A stretch of DNA of 64,000 nucleotides from Microstegium vimineum (lineage: Eukaryota > Streptophyta > Magnoliopsida > Poales > Poaceae): contig CM039123.1 in NCBI GenBank assembly GCA_022036555.1, positions 15,102,326 through 15,166,325 on the forward strand. Direction: 5' to 3'. Made by a program: the position numbers and the translations under genes. Shown piece after piece: positions 1 through 10,900 of the stretch; positions within the stretch are counted from its first letter, which is position 1, and the number at the start of each line of letters is the position of its first letter. The notes below the pieces were generated by a model. It did not search any database. It saw nothing but the letters and a program-made list of their open reading frames with translations, and had not been told where the DNA came from.

Positions 1-1807
1 ACAATTAGTTATGCATTTTCAAAGTTAGCAAACAAAACTGAAAAACAAAAACAAAGGACCAAGCCTTCAGTCACTGACAAGCGGGACCCACTAGTCAGCT
101 TCCTCTTCCCAGCCGAGAGCACTGGAGGTGCTCGACCAACGGTCACTCGCCAACAGCGATGTCTCCGGCCAAACTAACCCTACCAACATGTTCTCCTGCG
201 CAACCCGCACACAACCATGTAGCTGGTTGTACCCCAATCCCACCGGAGCATGCTCAACAGCAGCAATGGCGGCCCGGCGGCACGGTGTTGCTTACGCTGG
301 CCGGCGCAAGCCTCTACTGGCCAAGTTGGCGAGTGCTACTCCTACACGGAACCCTAGCGGTTCAATCTAGCCTGGATTGGGGCCTTGAGGAACCTCCAAT
401 GAGCTCGGCAACATGCACAGCGGCATGGTGGCGAGATCACGGCGGCGCGACTCGATCGTTCCGGCGGCGGCGATGCTCAAACGCTTCAACCGACTCCGGC
501 AACCTAACCACGAACTAACTGGCTAACCCTAACGTGACTCCGATGAACCTGAGAGGCATTAAGTGACCCAGCGCACCCCGGAGATCCCGTTCCGCCTAAC
601 CCTAACCCTAGCGGCTTCAACCGACTCCACGGTGAGCTTCTACAACCTCTAGGCTACCCTGTAAAAGAGCTAAAAGAGAGGGAGAGGTGCTGCAATGGGC
701 TGGTCATGGCGGCACAAAGCTCGGCGGAGCTTCAGCGGCAATGGCGCCCGCGGTGCTACGTGTTTCGGCTCACCTATGCGGTTTGCACTTCAACCAAGCG
801 GTGCGAAAGGTGGAGCGGAGCAAGGCGATGCGGTAGCTGGCTTTTGGTGGCCAAAGCTATGGCATGCTGCACGGTGAAGCTCGGCGATGGCGACGAGCTT
901 GCGGTGCTTGCCAATGGCGCTCGTGCAGCGAGTGCGAGAGCCAGAGAGGAAAAGGGAAGAGTGGGGCGAGCGCGTGGTGCGGGTGGAGTATGCGGTCGTC
1001 CAAACTCGCGGCCACGCGGGGCCAACGCCGGCGTACGGCTACCACTTAGCACGCGTGGACTGCGGTGGTCGGCCACTGCCGGCTCACCTAAACCCTGAAC
1101 CCCCAATCAAAATCGCCTGACAACGCGATTTAGCAAGCGATTAACTCCCTAATACGGCCATCTTAGCTTCAACCAAATACACCATTTGATAGAGCTATGT
1201 GCCAACTCCATCTTTGATGTAACTTGATCGAGCTGAAACGGTTTAGATTTCAAACTACAAGCACTCAAACATAGATACTTTCAAACTGAAAGTCAGTTTA
1301 TGACTTAGGCAATTTTTGAATCCAAAACAACCCCTAATTCTGCCTTAATTGGCCAATTAGAGTATGTTAGGGTCCAAATCACCTCTTGGTGGTTAAACAA
1401 AGTTTGTTCCTTATAAAATTCTCTACAACTTTGCCTAAGCCCACTTTGTCATGCAAAACCATTAACAAGGTTGATTAGTTAAGTCAAAGAAAAGGGTTCC
1501 TAGGGTTAACATAGAAGCTTAAACCCTAGCAAGCCTAATTTGACTTGATCATACACATGAACATGGTTCCATTATCAACCCTAAGTATGTATAGGTGTTT
1601 ATTAGTGATCAAAACATCAAGCACTTGGTTATACAAGCATAACTCATTCAAAACTAGAGGTAGGTTAACACATACACATATAAAGAACAAGGTGATCGCT
1701 AGGGTTTATCATTTCATGTGATCTCATGAATGCATAAATGCAATGATGCTTGGGCTCATGCTCATGAAATGATATGCAAATGCAAGCTTAACACCTAGGG
1801 TGTTACA
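1..1807 (-). mobile_element. LTR-like block (solo LTR or LTR fragment), reverse
   Basis: The block ends at 1807 with GGGTGTTACA, so on the minus strand it begins TGTAACACCC, a common start of grass LTRs. It interrupts the gag of the reverse copia element whose reading stops at about 1813. The 5 bases after it (1808-1812, TTAGT) recur at 5-9, which could be the other copy of the target duplication. The start next to that copy (TATGCA) does not obey the TG...CA rule exactly, so the left boundary is unsure. Positions 120-1100 are GC-rich with only short, non-homologous ORFs; 1100-1800 is AT-richer. No gag or pol is seen in it. Confidence 0.5.
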
Positions 1808-1812
1808 TTAGT

Positions 1813-2607
1813 GGTAGATGGGAGTGACTTGTTCTCTAGCTTGAGTTAATCACTAGCACTAGAAGCAAGATCAAGTTTGGCATGCAAATCATCATTAGCG
1901 TGTTCTAGTGTGTCAATTTTAGCTCTATAATTCCTTATGATTTTAGAGTACTTGTTCAGTAATTTTATGAGTTCATCATAGGAAGGTGCCTCAAACTCAT
2001 TGTCACTATCACTATCACTATCACGATCACTATCACTCCCCTCATTCTCATTTTGTACCTTCCGGTCATCCTTAGCCATGAGGCATAGGTGTCTAGAGGA
2101 TGAATACAATGATGGCGGTGCAGGAGGTGGTGGAAGAGAAGTCACAACCACAAGAGAGACCACCTTCTCATTATCACTATTATCGTCGAAGGAGTCTCTT
2201 GAATCTTCAATGTCGATGAGCCAATCATCAACAATGTAGGCCTTGCCATTTTTCTTCTTGTGGAAGTTAAAGTTCTTCTTCTTGAAGCTTTCCTTCTTCT
2301 TGTATGGCTTCTCTTGCTTCTTCTCACTTCACTTGAATCATCATGAGCACCCTTGTGGTTCTTGAACTTGTCTTTCTTCTCTTCGGTGCAATGATGTGCC
2401 AACTGCCCAAGCTTGCCACAATTATAGCAATACATCTTGGAGAGTGGCTTTCTTGCGGAGCTTGTGAAGAACTTCTTCTTTCTAGAGTCAAACTTGACTC
2501 CATTATTGTTAAGCTTCATCAACATCTTGGTGGTCTTCTTCACCATGAGAGCGGTGTTGGTGTCATCATCATCATCACTTGAGCTCTCAATCACCACTTG
2601 CATCTTG
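1813..2607 (-). pseudogene. Ty1-copia gag, middle part (element A)
   Basis: Continuation of gag after the solo LTR. It holds a CCHC zinc knuckle (CYNCGKLGQLAHHC, about 2435-2395), a Lys/Arg-rich part, then a frame change near 2150 into a segment with Ser/Asp repeats (about 1990-2040, from a GATAGT-type triplet repeat) and the start of the coiled coil. An in-frame stop lies just below 1849. The reading is cut at about 1813 by the LTR ending at 1807. The counterpart in element B is 29440-30210. Confidence 0.8.
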
Positions 2608-2612
2608 CACTT

Positions 2613-3841
2613 TGTTGACGGTCCTTAAATACCAAATCCAACCGTCAACTAAACAAGGAAAAGGATCTATATGAAACCAACACCTAGAAATAGGGTTTAT
2701 ACTGACAGAATTCCATGAGTTTTGGTGAATGTTTATTTCTGTAGGGGGATATCAGGAAATATGGAGGAAAGGCCCACATGTAAGGTCTACATAGAGATAA
2801 TTATCATCCGCAGGAAAAAGAACAATCTAGAAGGGTCAAGAAGGCACAGGAAGAAACGAGAGGCCGAGCGGGCCCAGGGGCAGGGCGGACACCCTACCCC
2901 CTGGGGCGGCCGCCCTAGGGCAAGCTCCAATGGGGCTCTGACTTGTGGACCCTCCCTCCACCGCCTTTGAGGTTGCATCTAAGCCCTCCATTAAGGTCGG
3001 TTTGATCCGACGGCCGACGTTCATTTGAGGAGGCTATATAAGGAAGACCCCCTGACCCTGAGGAGAGAGCCCCTCAGACCTAATTCTCATTATTCATTAT
3101 CCATCTCAAGAGGAGAAGTCCCTGATCAAGCCCTAGAGCCACCACATCAACTAGATCTCTAGTTTAGCATAGCTATATAGGATTAGAACTTAAAGGAGTC
3201 AATCTTCGATTGGTTTCCGGATCTGTCAAGAGGATTATGGTAATTCTCTCTCTAGTTCTTCCTTGTTCATCATTTGTTCTTCAATATTATGAATATGACT
3301 TTGCTCTACTTCATTATATTGTTTATGACTTTACTCTATTTGATTATGTTCTCAATTATATTGTTCTTAGTTTATTATGATTATATGTTTGGCGTACTTA
3401 GATCTAAATCATATGCATGTTTAGGATCGTATAGCATTTATCCATCAGCGCTATGTTTAAAATATCTGTTGAGGTGCTTATCATTATCTTATGTGGCTAC
3501 ATATATGATGATCAGTATTTATCTTTTGTTACTATTCATTCATTATCTATATCTTATGTGACACTTATCTCTTATTGAGAGAGATAGATGAAAACTCTCC
3601 ATTACACATGCAGTGATATTCATTATTCATTCCTCATTTATTCCTTAGTATCCCTTCCCAGTGGTAAAAATATAAATAACGATACCTGGAATACTCCTGG
3701 TTAAAATGCTACATCGGTATAATCTGTGCGCTTGCAGAAACACAATTATATTTACTTAGAGCAATTGCATATTTCAATACCACATATCTTTGTCATGCTG
3801 GGGATGACAACCTAGCTTAAGTGTCATAAGGGATGTCAACA
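2613..3841 (+). mobile_element. Solo LTR, family with TGTTGAC...GTCAACA ends
   Basis: The block begins TGTTGACGG and ends GATGTCAACA. It is flanked by identical 5-bp copies CACTT at 2608-2612 and 3842-3846, and gag of element A is continuous across it once it is removed. There is no internal coding region, so it is a solo LTR left by LTR-LTR recombination. A TATA-like box (CTATATAAGG, about 3032-3041) followed by leader-like sequence gives the plus orientation. It is related to the reverse LTR at 23178-24790. Confidence 0.88.
3033..3041 (+). promoter_or_regulatory. TATA-like box of the solo LTR
   Basis: TATATAAGG lies in the middle of the solo LTR and matches in position the CTATAAATAG of the related LTR at 23178-24790 (minus strand there, near 24361-24370). 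It is probably the former LTR promoter. Confidence 0.55.
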
Positions 3842-4501
3842 CACTTCTCCTTGGTGGCAGCTTTGAGAGCCAAGTCTTTCTCTTTCTTCTTATTGGAGGA
3901 AGATGTGCCTTCATCTTTGACATTGATGTGCATGTACATCTCATGTGCATTGATCTTCCCCAACACTTGAGTAGGAGTTGCCTTAGAGAGATTGCCTTGA
4001 TCAAGAACCATGACGATGTGGCCATACTTCTCAATGGGTAGAACACAAAGAATCTTGCGCACCACATCGGTCGGTTGCATTTGAGTGAGTCCAAGGCCAT
4101 TCAACTCCTTTACAAGCACATTCAAGCGTGAATACATTTCATTAGCATTTTCATTAGCAAACATAGAGAAAGAGTTCATCTTAGCCATGACTAAATGATA
4201 GCTCTCCTCTCTCACTCTTTGTGCCTTCATGAAGGGCACAAATGGATGTTCATAACTCATGTGCGTCTTTGGTGTTGCGCACACGATTGAACACATATTT
4301 GCTTATGCCACGAAAGATTGTATTCTTTGCTTGGGCATTATGCTTATCATAGTAGACATCCTCACTAAAAGGAGTGGTTCCTTCGGTGGCGGCCTTGAGA
4401 ACATCTACATCCATGGCCTCTAGATAGACCTCCATCTGCACTTTCCAATAAGGAAAGTCATCCCCATCAAAGAAGGGTGGCGGTCCATTCCCTTGGGTCA
4501 T
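3842..4501 (-). pseudogene. Ty1-copia gag, N-terminal part (element A)
   Basis: Capsid-type gag of the copia element. It starts at ATG 4501 shortly after the primer binding site. The first frame ends at 4250 and the homologous reading continues in another frame (4296 to 3842), so there is a frameshift at about 4260-4290 in the region that reads NRVRN. Conserved words include FDGDDFPYWKV, YHLVMAK, ANEMYSRLN and LGLTQMQP, all shared with element B. The frame is broken at 3841 by the solo LTR and resumes at 2612. It cannot make whole gag. Confidence 0.85.
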
Positions 4502-4539
4502 CTTTCTCTAGGCGGTGAAGCCTAATTTTAGAGCATGAG

Positions 4540-4551
4540 GCTCTGATACCA
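4540..4551 (-). promoter_or_regulatory. Primer binding site (initiator Met-tRNA) of element A
   Basis: On the minus strand it reads TGGTATCAGAGC, the standard complement to the 3' end of plant initiator methionine tRNA, 2 bases after the LTR end at 4554. This fixes the orientation of element A. Confidence 0.9.
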
Positions 4552-4553
4552 AT

Positions 4554-6150
4554 TGAAAGGATCAAGAAGCCCAAGAGGCGGGTGAATTGGGCTTATTTAA
4601 ATTTCTAATGCGAAAATCAAATCATAAGCAAATGTCAATTCCCCCTAGTGCCTACAAAGTGTGTCCTAGATAAAAAGCAAGTAACAAGGCAATGGAAGTA
4701 AGAACACCCTATGCAATTCTAGCAAGCATGATCAAGAGAAAATCAAGAACAAGTATGAACTGCTTGAAAGTAATTGCAAGTAGTAAAAAGATAGGGAGAA
4801 GAAGGATGTTGACATGATGACGTTTTGCCGAGGTATCAAGGAGTCGACACTCCCCCTTGTCCTCGTTGGAGCACCTGCGCAAGGGTATCCCTACCCCTCG
4901 ATCCGCGCAAGGACTGAGTGCTCACTACGGGCTGATTCTTCGCCGCTCCGGCTCGGTGAATCACCCACAATTGATCACAACTTGTGGAGGAGGGCCACCC
5001 ACAATCACCAAGTGGTCTCCAAGCCTCCGATCGCCACCAAACCATCTAGGTGTTGTCGGTCACCAAGAGTAACAAGCTAGAACTCTCACTTGAGTCACAC
5101 AAGCCTCATGAGATGGATGGATGCACACCTGAACTCTTGGAACTCACTAATGAGGGCTCTAAGCAATGGATTAGCAAATCTCACTCCTCACTAGGGCTCT
5201 TGCTCTCTCTCATACTGCCAAGGTGTCTCTCAACTGATCAAATGAGCAAAGGCAAGAGATAAGAGCAAAGGATGGGGTATATATACCCTCCCAACAAATT
5301 CTTCCCGTTGGCCAGCAAACTACGTAGATTAAAGGGGCACCGGATGCTCCGGTGCCCGGCCCAACGGCTAGTCACTGTTTGAATTCAAGAGGCACCGGAC
5401 GCACCGATGCCCCTGCACCGGACGCGTCCGGTGCCTCACTGTCTTCTCGGGTTCCTTTCTGGAAACACACCGGACTCACCCTAGAGTCCGATGACATGCC
5501 ACCGGACGCGTCCAATGGCCTTTGGACCTCTCTGGACTATCACCGAACTCACTCCACCGGACTTACCCCGCTCGAGGGCACTGAGTCTGGTGCCAGCGTC
5601 CGGTGAGGCTTTAAGCTCTATGAGAGCTCACCGAGGTGAGTCCGGTGCCAAACCCTCGGCACCGAGACTACACCGGACGCGTCTGGTGCCCGGTGCACCA
5701 GCGTCTGGTGCCACTTAAGCACCTCTATCAACTCCAAATCAACTCGCGATGAATATGGAAGTTGTTCTACGCTATCTTAGGATCAACCTAGGCTCACTTA
5801 GGGCTATGTATGTCAAATGTGCACCACACCTACACCATGAAACTCGCCTAAGTCAAACTACTCATTCTAACCCCCCTTAATAGTATGGTCAAAGGTAAAA
5901 CAAAGACCTAATCTACTCTAAGTCTTCTTCATCTCCTTATGACACTTAGACCTAGTCTATCCATGGTCTCCATCTCCATCCTTTGAAATCTGAAACGATG
6001 TCCATCTTGGGGCATTAGATAATCATTGGTTGCCCATTCACTCTTTGTCATCATGGCCTAACACTCTAATTGCCTCTAGAAAACACATGTTAGCCATAAT
6101 GACCTAGTATTGTCGTTAATCACCGAAACCATGGGGCCTAAATGCTTTCA
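4554..6150 (-). repeat. 5' LTR of copia element A
   Basis: Termini on the minus strand are TGAAAGC at 6150 and CCTTTCA at 4554, a short TGAAAG/CTTTCA inverted repeat. It is about 1.6 kb and aligns along its length with the LTR at 27226-28705 (for example the shared GGTTTCGGTGATTAA stretch near the start and CCCAATTCACC near the end), but with many differences. A palindrome-rich array lies at about 5337-5715. The flank at 6151-6155 (ATGTT) would be one copy of the target duplication; the partner is outside the window. Confidence 0.85.
5337..5715. repeat. Palindromic GGACGC/GCGTCC array in LTR A
   Basis: Short palindromic words built on CCGGACGCGTCCGG recur irregularly. One is a perfect 18-bp palindrome, CACCGGACGCGTCCGGTG at 5416-5433. 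The array occupies the same part of the LTR as the differently spelled array at 27660-27950 in LTR B. Confidence 0.75.
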
Positions 6151-6198
6151 ATGTTGCTAATTGTGCCTAAATTGCTGTAAATTTGATCTCTTTCTCTT

Positions 6199-6313
6199 TT
6201 TTTTATTTGCATGTGTTTTCCAATCCATCTTCAACACTGCAGTCATATTTTGGTTCTTTTTTTATCTGCATGTGTTTTTCAATCCATCTTCAACTCCCCG
6301 GTCATATTTTGGT
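6199..6313. repeat. Tandem duplication, about 59-bp period
   Basis: Two imperfect copies of a unit beginning TTTTTATTTGCATGTG and ending CATATTTTGGTT lie at about 6199-6254 and 6258-6313. They sit just outside copia element A. Short ORFs across them are low-complexity and not supported. Confidence 0.8.
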
Positions 6314-7918
6314 TATCAACAAATATGTTTCATTTCAGCGAGTTCGTGCTATACATGAGAATGTATACTTGATATTTGGAATTTATCAAAAACTCTAAAT
6401 GCCTCGTTAAATAATATGTTAGGTGTGTTGGGTTGCCGGACGAGGGTTACTTATCTTATTGCACCATTTATAAACCTCATACAAGATTGCCAATTGGCAT
6501 AACATAGCGGAAGCGATACTGAAGCCTTTTCTTAACTAGCACACCCTCAATCTAGTGCTCATCAATATATCACAACTTTCGCCAAGCCATCTCGAACCCA
6601 TGGTGAGTGTATTCCCACATAAATCTTAGACAAAATGATCAAGAATTTACCAAGAATTTCGTGAGGAAATCAAAGCTAGCCCTTAAAAGGAGACAAGTTC
6701 CTCAAGGAACTTGATGAACACTTTCAATTCCTAGATGGATCTATTGGTACTCCCACGTGACCTTGGACTGCTGCAAAACTTTCTTCAGATAGGTGTACTC
6801 TGTCATCACCTCAATGTCTCATTGATCCCCGTTTATCCGAACCTTATGCATGCTGTCCTGCGTGGAAGCTGATAGCTCCACACGACATTTAATGACGTTT
6901 ATATTTTAACATAAATCAAACGACATGTCAACAGACATTTGATTCTGAATACATGAAATGCAACAGGTTGAACTCCAGGACAAGCCCACAAAGAACATAG
7001 CTTGATAGCTAACTCGTGCTCAATCAAGAGCCAAGAAAAGGCTCAGAAAAAGAGCCCAAGAATATGAAGGAAAGGTATGGTGCTCGTGAGAGAAATGATT
7101 CGGTCCATGATCTTGATCTCACATGTCCTAGCATGAAGGAAGCCAACGAACATCACCACAACCCAGAGGGCAAAAGGGAGTAACGGAAATCCTATAGAAA
7201 TTGCTCTGAAAATCAAAATAGCACAAAAGCATGCTACCAGGAGAGGAAGATTGGAGCACAAAAATCAATCAACGGGGGCTTGGATTATGTCTTGAATTCA
7301 CCTATAGGGTCATTGATACCATCCTCTATCCTCCAACTGTAGTGAAGAACTCGGAGGCACTCAGTCTCTCTCTCCTGCCCTGTAATCCTTGATGAAGCCT
7401 TTGCTAGACCAGATGCAAATGAGCTTAGGGTTAAGGTCTGGCTTATCACTAGCCATCCCTCTTATCCGCAAGGTACATCAAAGCCTGTATGAGACTTGTA
7501 CCTCAACTAGTGCCAAACTCATGATGCAATGAGCTAATTCCAAGAAGATACGTCCGAATTAGTTTTACAACACATTTACATGTTTACCAATATTCTGGAC
7601 CAACATCCCATAAATTGACGTTTTACCTGCACCGTGCTATTTACAGTTCTCATGCGATGCAGCTGCAGAGGCTGAAAACACGTGGTTCCCAAATACCTCT
7701 TCTATGATTGCGATGCAGATAACCATGTACCTACACAAACAGACCTGCACATCCGTACTATTCAAATGAATCCACCACATCCCCTCTGCCAAAATGAGTC
7801 ATAGCCATAGCCCAACTCAGCCAGTTCTTGCATGGAACCATCAAACACAAAAATCCATCTAGCAACCAGGAGCATGAAGTGGAGACAGTACTGCATTCTG
7901 ATCATCCCAGTTCCTTAT
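6314..7918. other. Intergenic or 3' flank of the PGAP6-like gene
   Basis: No supported gene. The part next to 7918 is probably 3' UTR of the minus-strand gene that ends at 7919. A 72-codon hydrophobic minus ORF at 7261-7043 has no recognised homology and no visible splice partners. No transposon termini were recognised. Confidence 0.5.
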
Positions 7919-10900
7919 TTAGGTTTCCCTTGGTTCTGATCTTGGCAAAGAGTTTTGCCTCGTTAACTCATAGTTTGACTCTGGACTGAGGTTCCTTGTG
8001 CTGACACGCAATGAGCACAGGAAGAAAAACGAAGAAGTATAAATGGTTATGTGCCATATGCTGCAAGAGGGGCAAATTCTGTCAATTAGTATTGATATAA
8101 ATAACAATAAGCTAGAAAATATAGCAGTGAAATAGACAGCTATAAACAAATATAGTCATAAAGTCAGAGCCACCACAAGCTTTCCAACTTGATGTTACGT
8201 GTAATGAGGGAAAGTGATGATTCCACACCTGTGCCAAATCCAATAGTTGCTATTCGATTCCAGCTTCCAGCTGATAGCCGCAAAAGATAATGTCATGAAA
8301 CCCAAAAGTAAAAATATCCAACGGAAGCGTTTGTTCAACATCTCCAGAGTATTCTGGAACAAAGTTCTGAAGTTTGGCCAACTACACAAAAGAATAACAA
8401 GATGACAACTCAAGGAAATGCTAGACATTATGAGTTGTTAGTTTTGCATTCACCATAAGCCTAAGCACAAAAGGCGATAGAATATGTTCCAAAAACAAAA
8501 ATGTAAACATGTGAGGAATTTCCATTTAAACACTAAACTAAAACATGATACACAGAGTAGGTGATATTTCATAACACCATGTGTCCAATACAAGCAAGTT
8601 ACCTTTGAGGCATACTAAGGTTAATTCGTGAGGACCAGCATATAAACCTTCGTGCTGTAGAGAACTCCAATAGCCACCCCATAAGCAGGCCAAGAGAACC
8701 AATGGCAATAACGATTCCAATATTTGCAGATCTGAGACAATAATAACTCAATCAGACACCTTAAGTTCACTTAGTATTTTGGAAAAAATGTAACCTGTGT
8801 ACCTTGTCGCACCAGTTGCAGCTAAAAGAGCCATGAGGATAAACACAGCAGTATGAATTGCTCTCTTTGAAGCTTCATCAATTGTAGCCATATATATGAA
8901 TGTACCCACGACAGCCATGAAGGAAAGCCAGAAGTCCAAAAACTGGACTCAGATACAATGGAATAGAAGAAATGTGAATAATTAGAAAGTCAAGCAAATG
9001 GGATTTTGACACAATCAACAGAATTAGTAAAACAAATGTATTTGGTCAACCTTGATTTGGATCAACATGACCAGTAGTGATGAATACCAGTACCATGCCC
9101 AACAATCTTTACACTAGCATTCAACAAGTGGGTGCTATGTAGCTTACCTGCAATACACGAAAAGATAGAATGCACCAGGTGCCAACATCACATGAATGGT
9201 ATAATGCACTGGAAACTCCACTAGATGTGTAAAGAATCCATTCTGCAAATGCCTTGGTGGAAAGGGGAGAAAAAGTTAGCATCTGGTCAAACAAAGCTTT
9301 TGCATTCCAAAATAAAATAAAATTAAAATGTTAGCTTCCTTATGGAGGACATTTTATTTCATTTGTCCATAACAGAAGTTTTAAGATAAGATGAAAGCCA
9401 ACTGATGGGTACAAGACAGGCTTCTTTTATCTGATACTGGCAGTTCCTAAGAATTTTACTACCAACTAGAAACACTACTTAATCTTGTGTAATCAATTTA
9501 AGACCCCAAGGCCCATGGATTTGCAATATACACTGATGATTCCAATTGGCACAATGGTTTGAAACTAAGCATGTTTATCTATCAAACATGTATACATGAA
9601 TGAATTATAAAGGTAGTTTTGTCTCGCTGGCAGCCTTTTTTTTTTTGAAACAAAGGCAGGAGCTCTGCCGCTCAATTAAGAAGAAAGAATATAATGTACA
9701 ATAAGGTTAGCTAACTCGGATGGCCAAAGGCACCGGAGAGGCTGACCAACCCACGCGACGCAGCTGAGTACAACACGACCACCGCCATGAGTCGTCGTTG
9801 CCGAGCATGACCGTCAAGCAGCCAGCAGCTCCGACAATCCATGGTGGACCACCCACAAATCACCCCCCCCCCCCCCACACACACACAATGGGCCCGAAGC
9901 TAACGGCAGCCACCGGTCATCGTTGCCAAGCTCGAACGAAGAGCAGCTCTGACTTCCAATCACGAACCTTCGCCCCGCATCGAAGCCGTGACAATAATCC
10001 AAATGTGATGCCTTCAGAAAGGGAGCGACGCCAAAGGCGCCGTCGTCGCACGTCCAAGTGGACCGGGTTTTCACAGCCTTCCACATAACAATATGGAGAG
10101 GCACCACATCCACTCAAAACTCTGTGCCCACATCTACAGTTTTTGGGCTACAGTTGATCCACTTCTACAAACTTGGGGACCTGAATATTTAGTTTTTAAG
10201 TTTATGGAGATACACAAACCACCATGCATTGTAGATAGTAGCCACCTATGATGTAGACTCAAGTAAAAGAACTGGCGGTAACTGAAAGTCAAACAGGTCA
10301 TGTCAGGCCACAATGACGGTAGATGAAAAACATACCTTTTGTCGGAGGGCCCAGAAGGCTGGTAAAATAGCTGCAGCATTTGATGCGATTAGAAAAACAG
10401 ACTGCCAAATGTGCCCTACATATAGATGTGACCATTTTAGACTATAATTTTACTACATAATTGCAAAAGCATGCATCACAACTAGCAACTAGTTCAAAAC
10501 TATTTTTTGAAAGATCCTGGCTCATTATTGCACAGAGAAGGAACTACATTCATATTGAAAATATCTGCAAACCAAAAACACAGAATTTGGACATGAGATT
10601 CCAACTACATTTGACAAAACTTTGGTGTGCACTGGTTTATTTCTTTCATTTAACATCATTTAAGTAGATGTATGTGGCACAGTTTGACTCGTCTTGATTT
10701 GCAGTTTGCACTGCTGCGAAAGGGTACAGAACCTGGCGCAGCACCTCAGGTCCTGGATTCAAGTCCTCATGGGAGAAAATTTAAACAGGCCTAGGTTAAG
10801 GAACATCCCTTATTAGGATATGTATATATCAGGATCAATTAGGATCCCCTAGATAGGCTAGTTGTTATGTATCGCCTGATTGATCCTGATATATACATAT

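Larger units (their letters stand above)
1808..6150 (-). mobile_element. SIRE/Maximus-like Ty1-copia element A, 5' part only
   Basis: Reading on the minus strand, the order is 5' LTR (6150-4554), primer binding site (4551-4540), then gag from 4501 downward. A solo LTR sits in gag at 2613-3841, and the body is cut off at about 1812 by the next LTR block, so pol and the 3' LTR are missing. Gag closely matches element B at 28758-31093 (PPxFDGDDFPYWKV near the N-terminus, later one CCHC knuckle, then an acidic Ser/Asp tract). Long gag with coiled coil is typical of the SIRE/Maximus lineage; assignment is by that likeness. Confidence 0.85.

Noticed and set aside
596..613. CCTAACCCTAACCCTAG, telomere-like
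   Set aside because: Too few and imperfect repeats, in the middle of an LTR-like block; not an interstitial telomere array.
4814..5080. ORFs in LTR A resembling ORFs at 28227-28497 in LTR B
   Set aside because: They match only because both lie in homologous LTR leader sequence; they are on the non-coding side and carry no domain.
7043..7261. 72-codon hydrophobic minus ORF as a further exon of the PGAP6-like gene
   Set aside because: The gene already closes with a stop at 7919 after the conserved His-x3-His exon, and no splice signals link the two.
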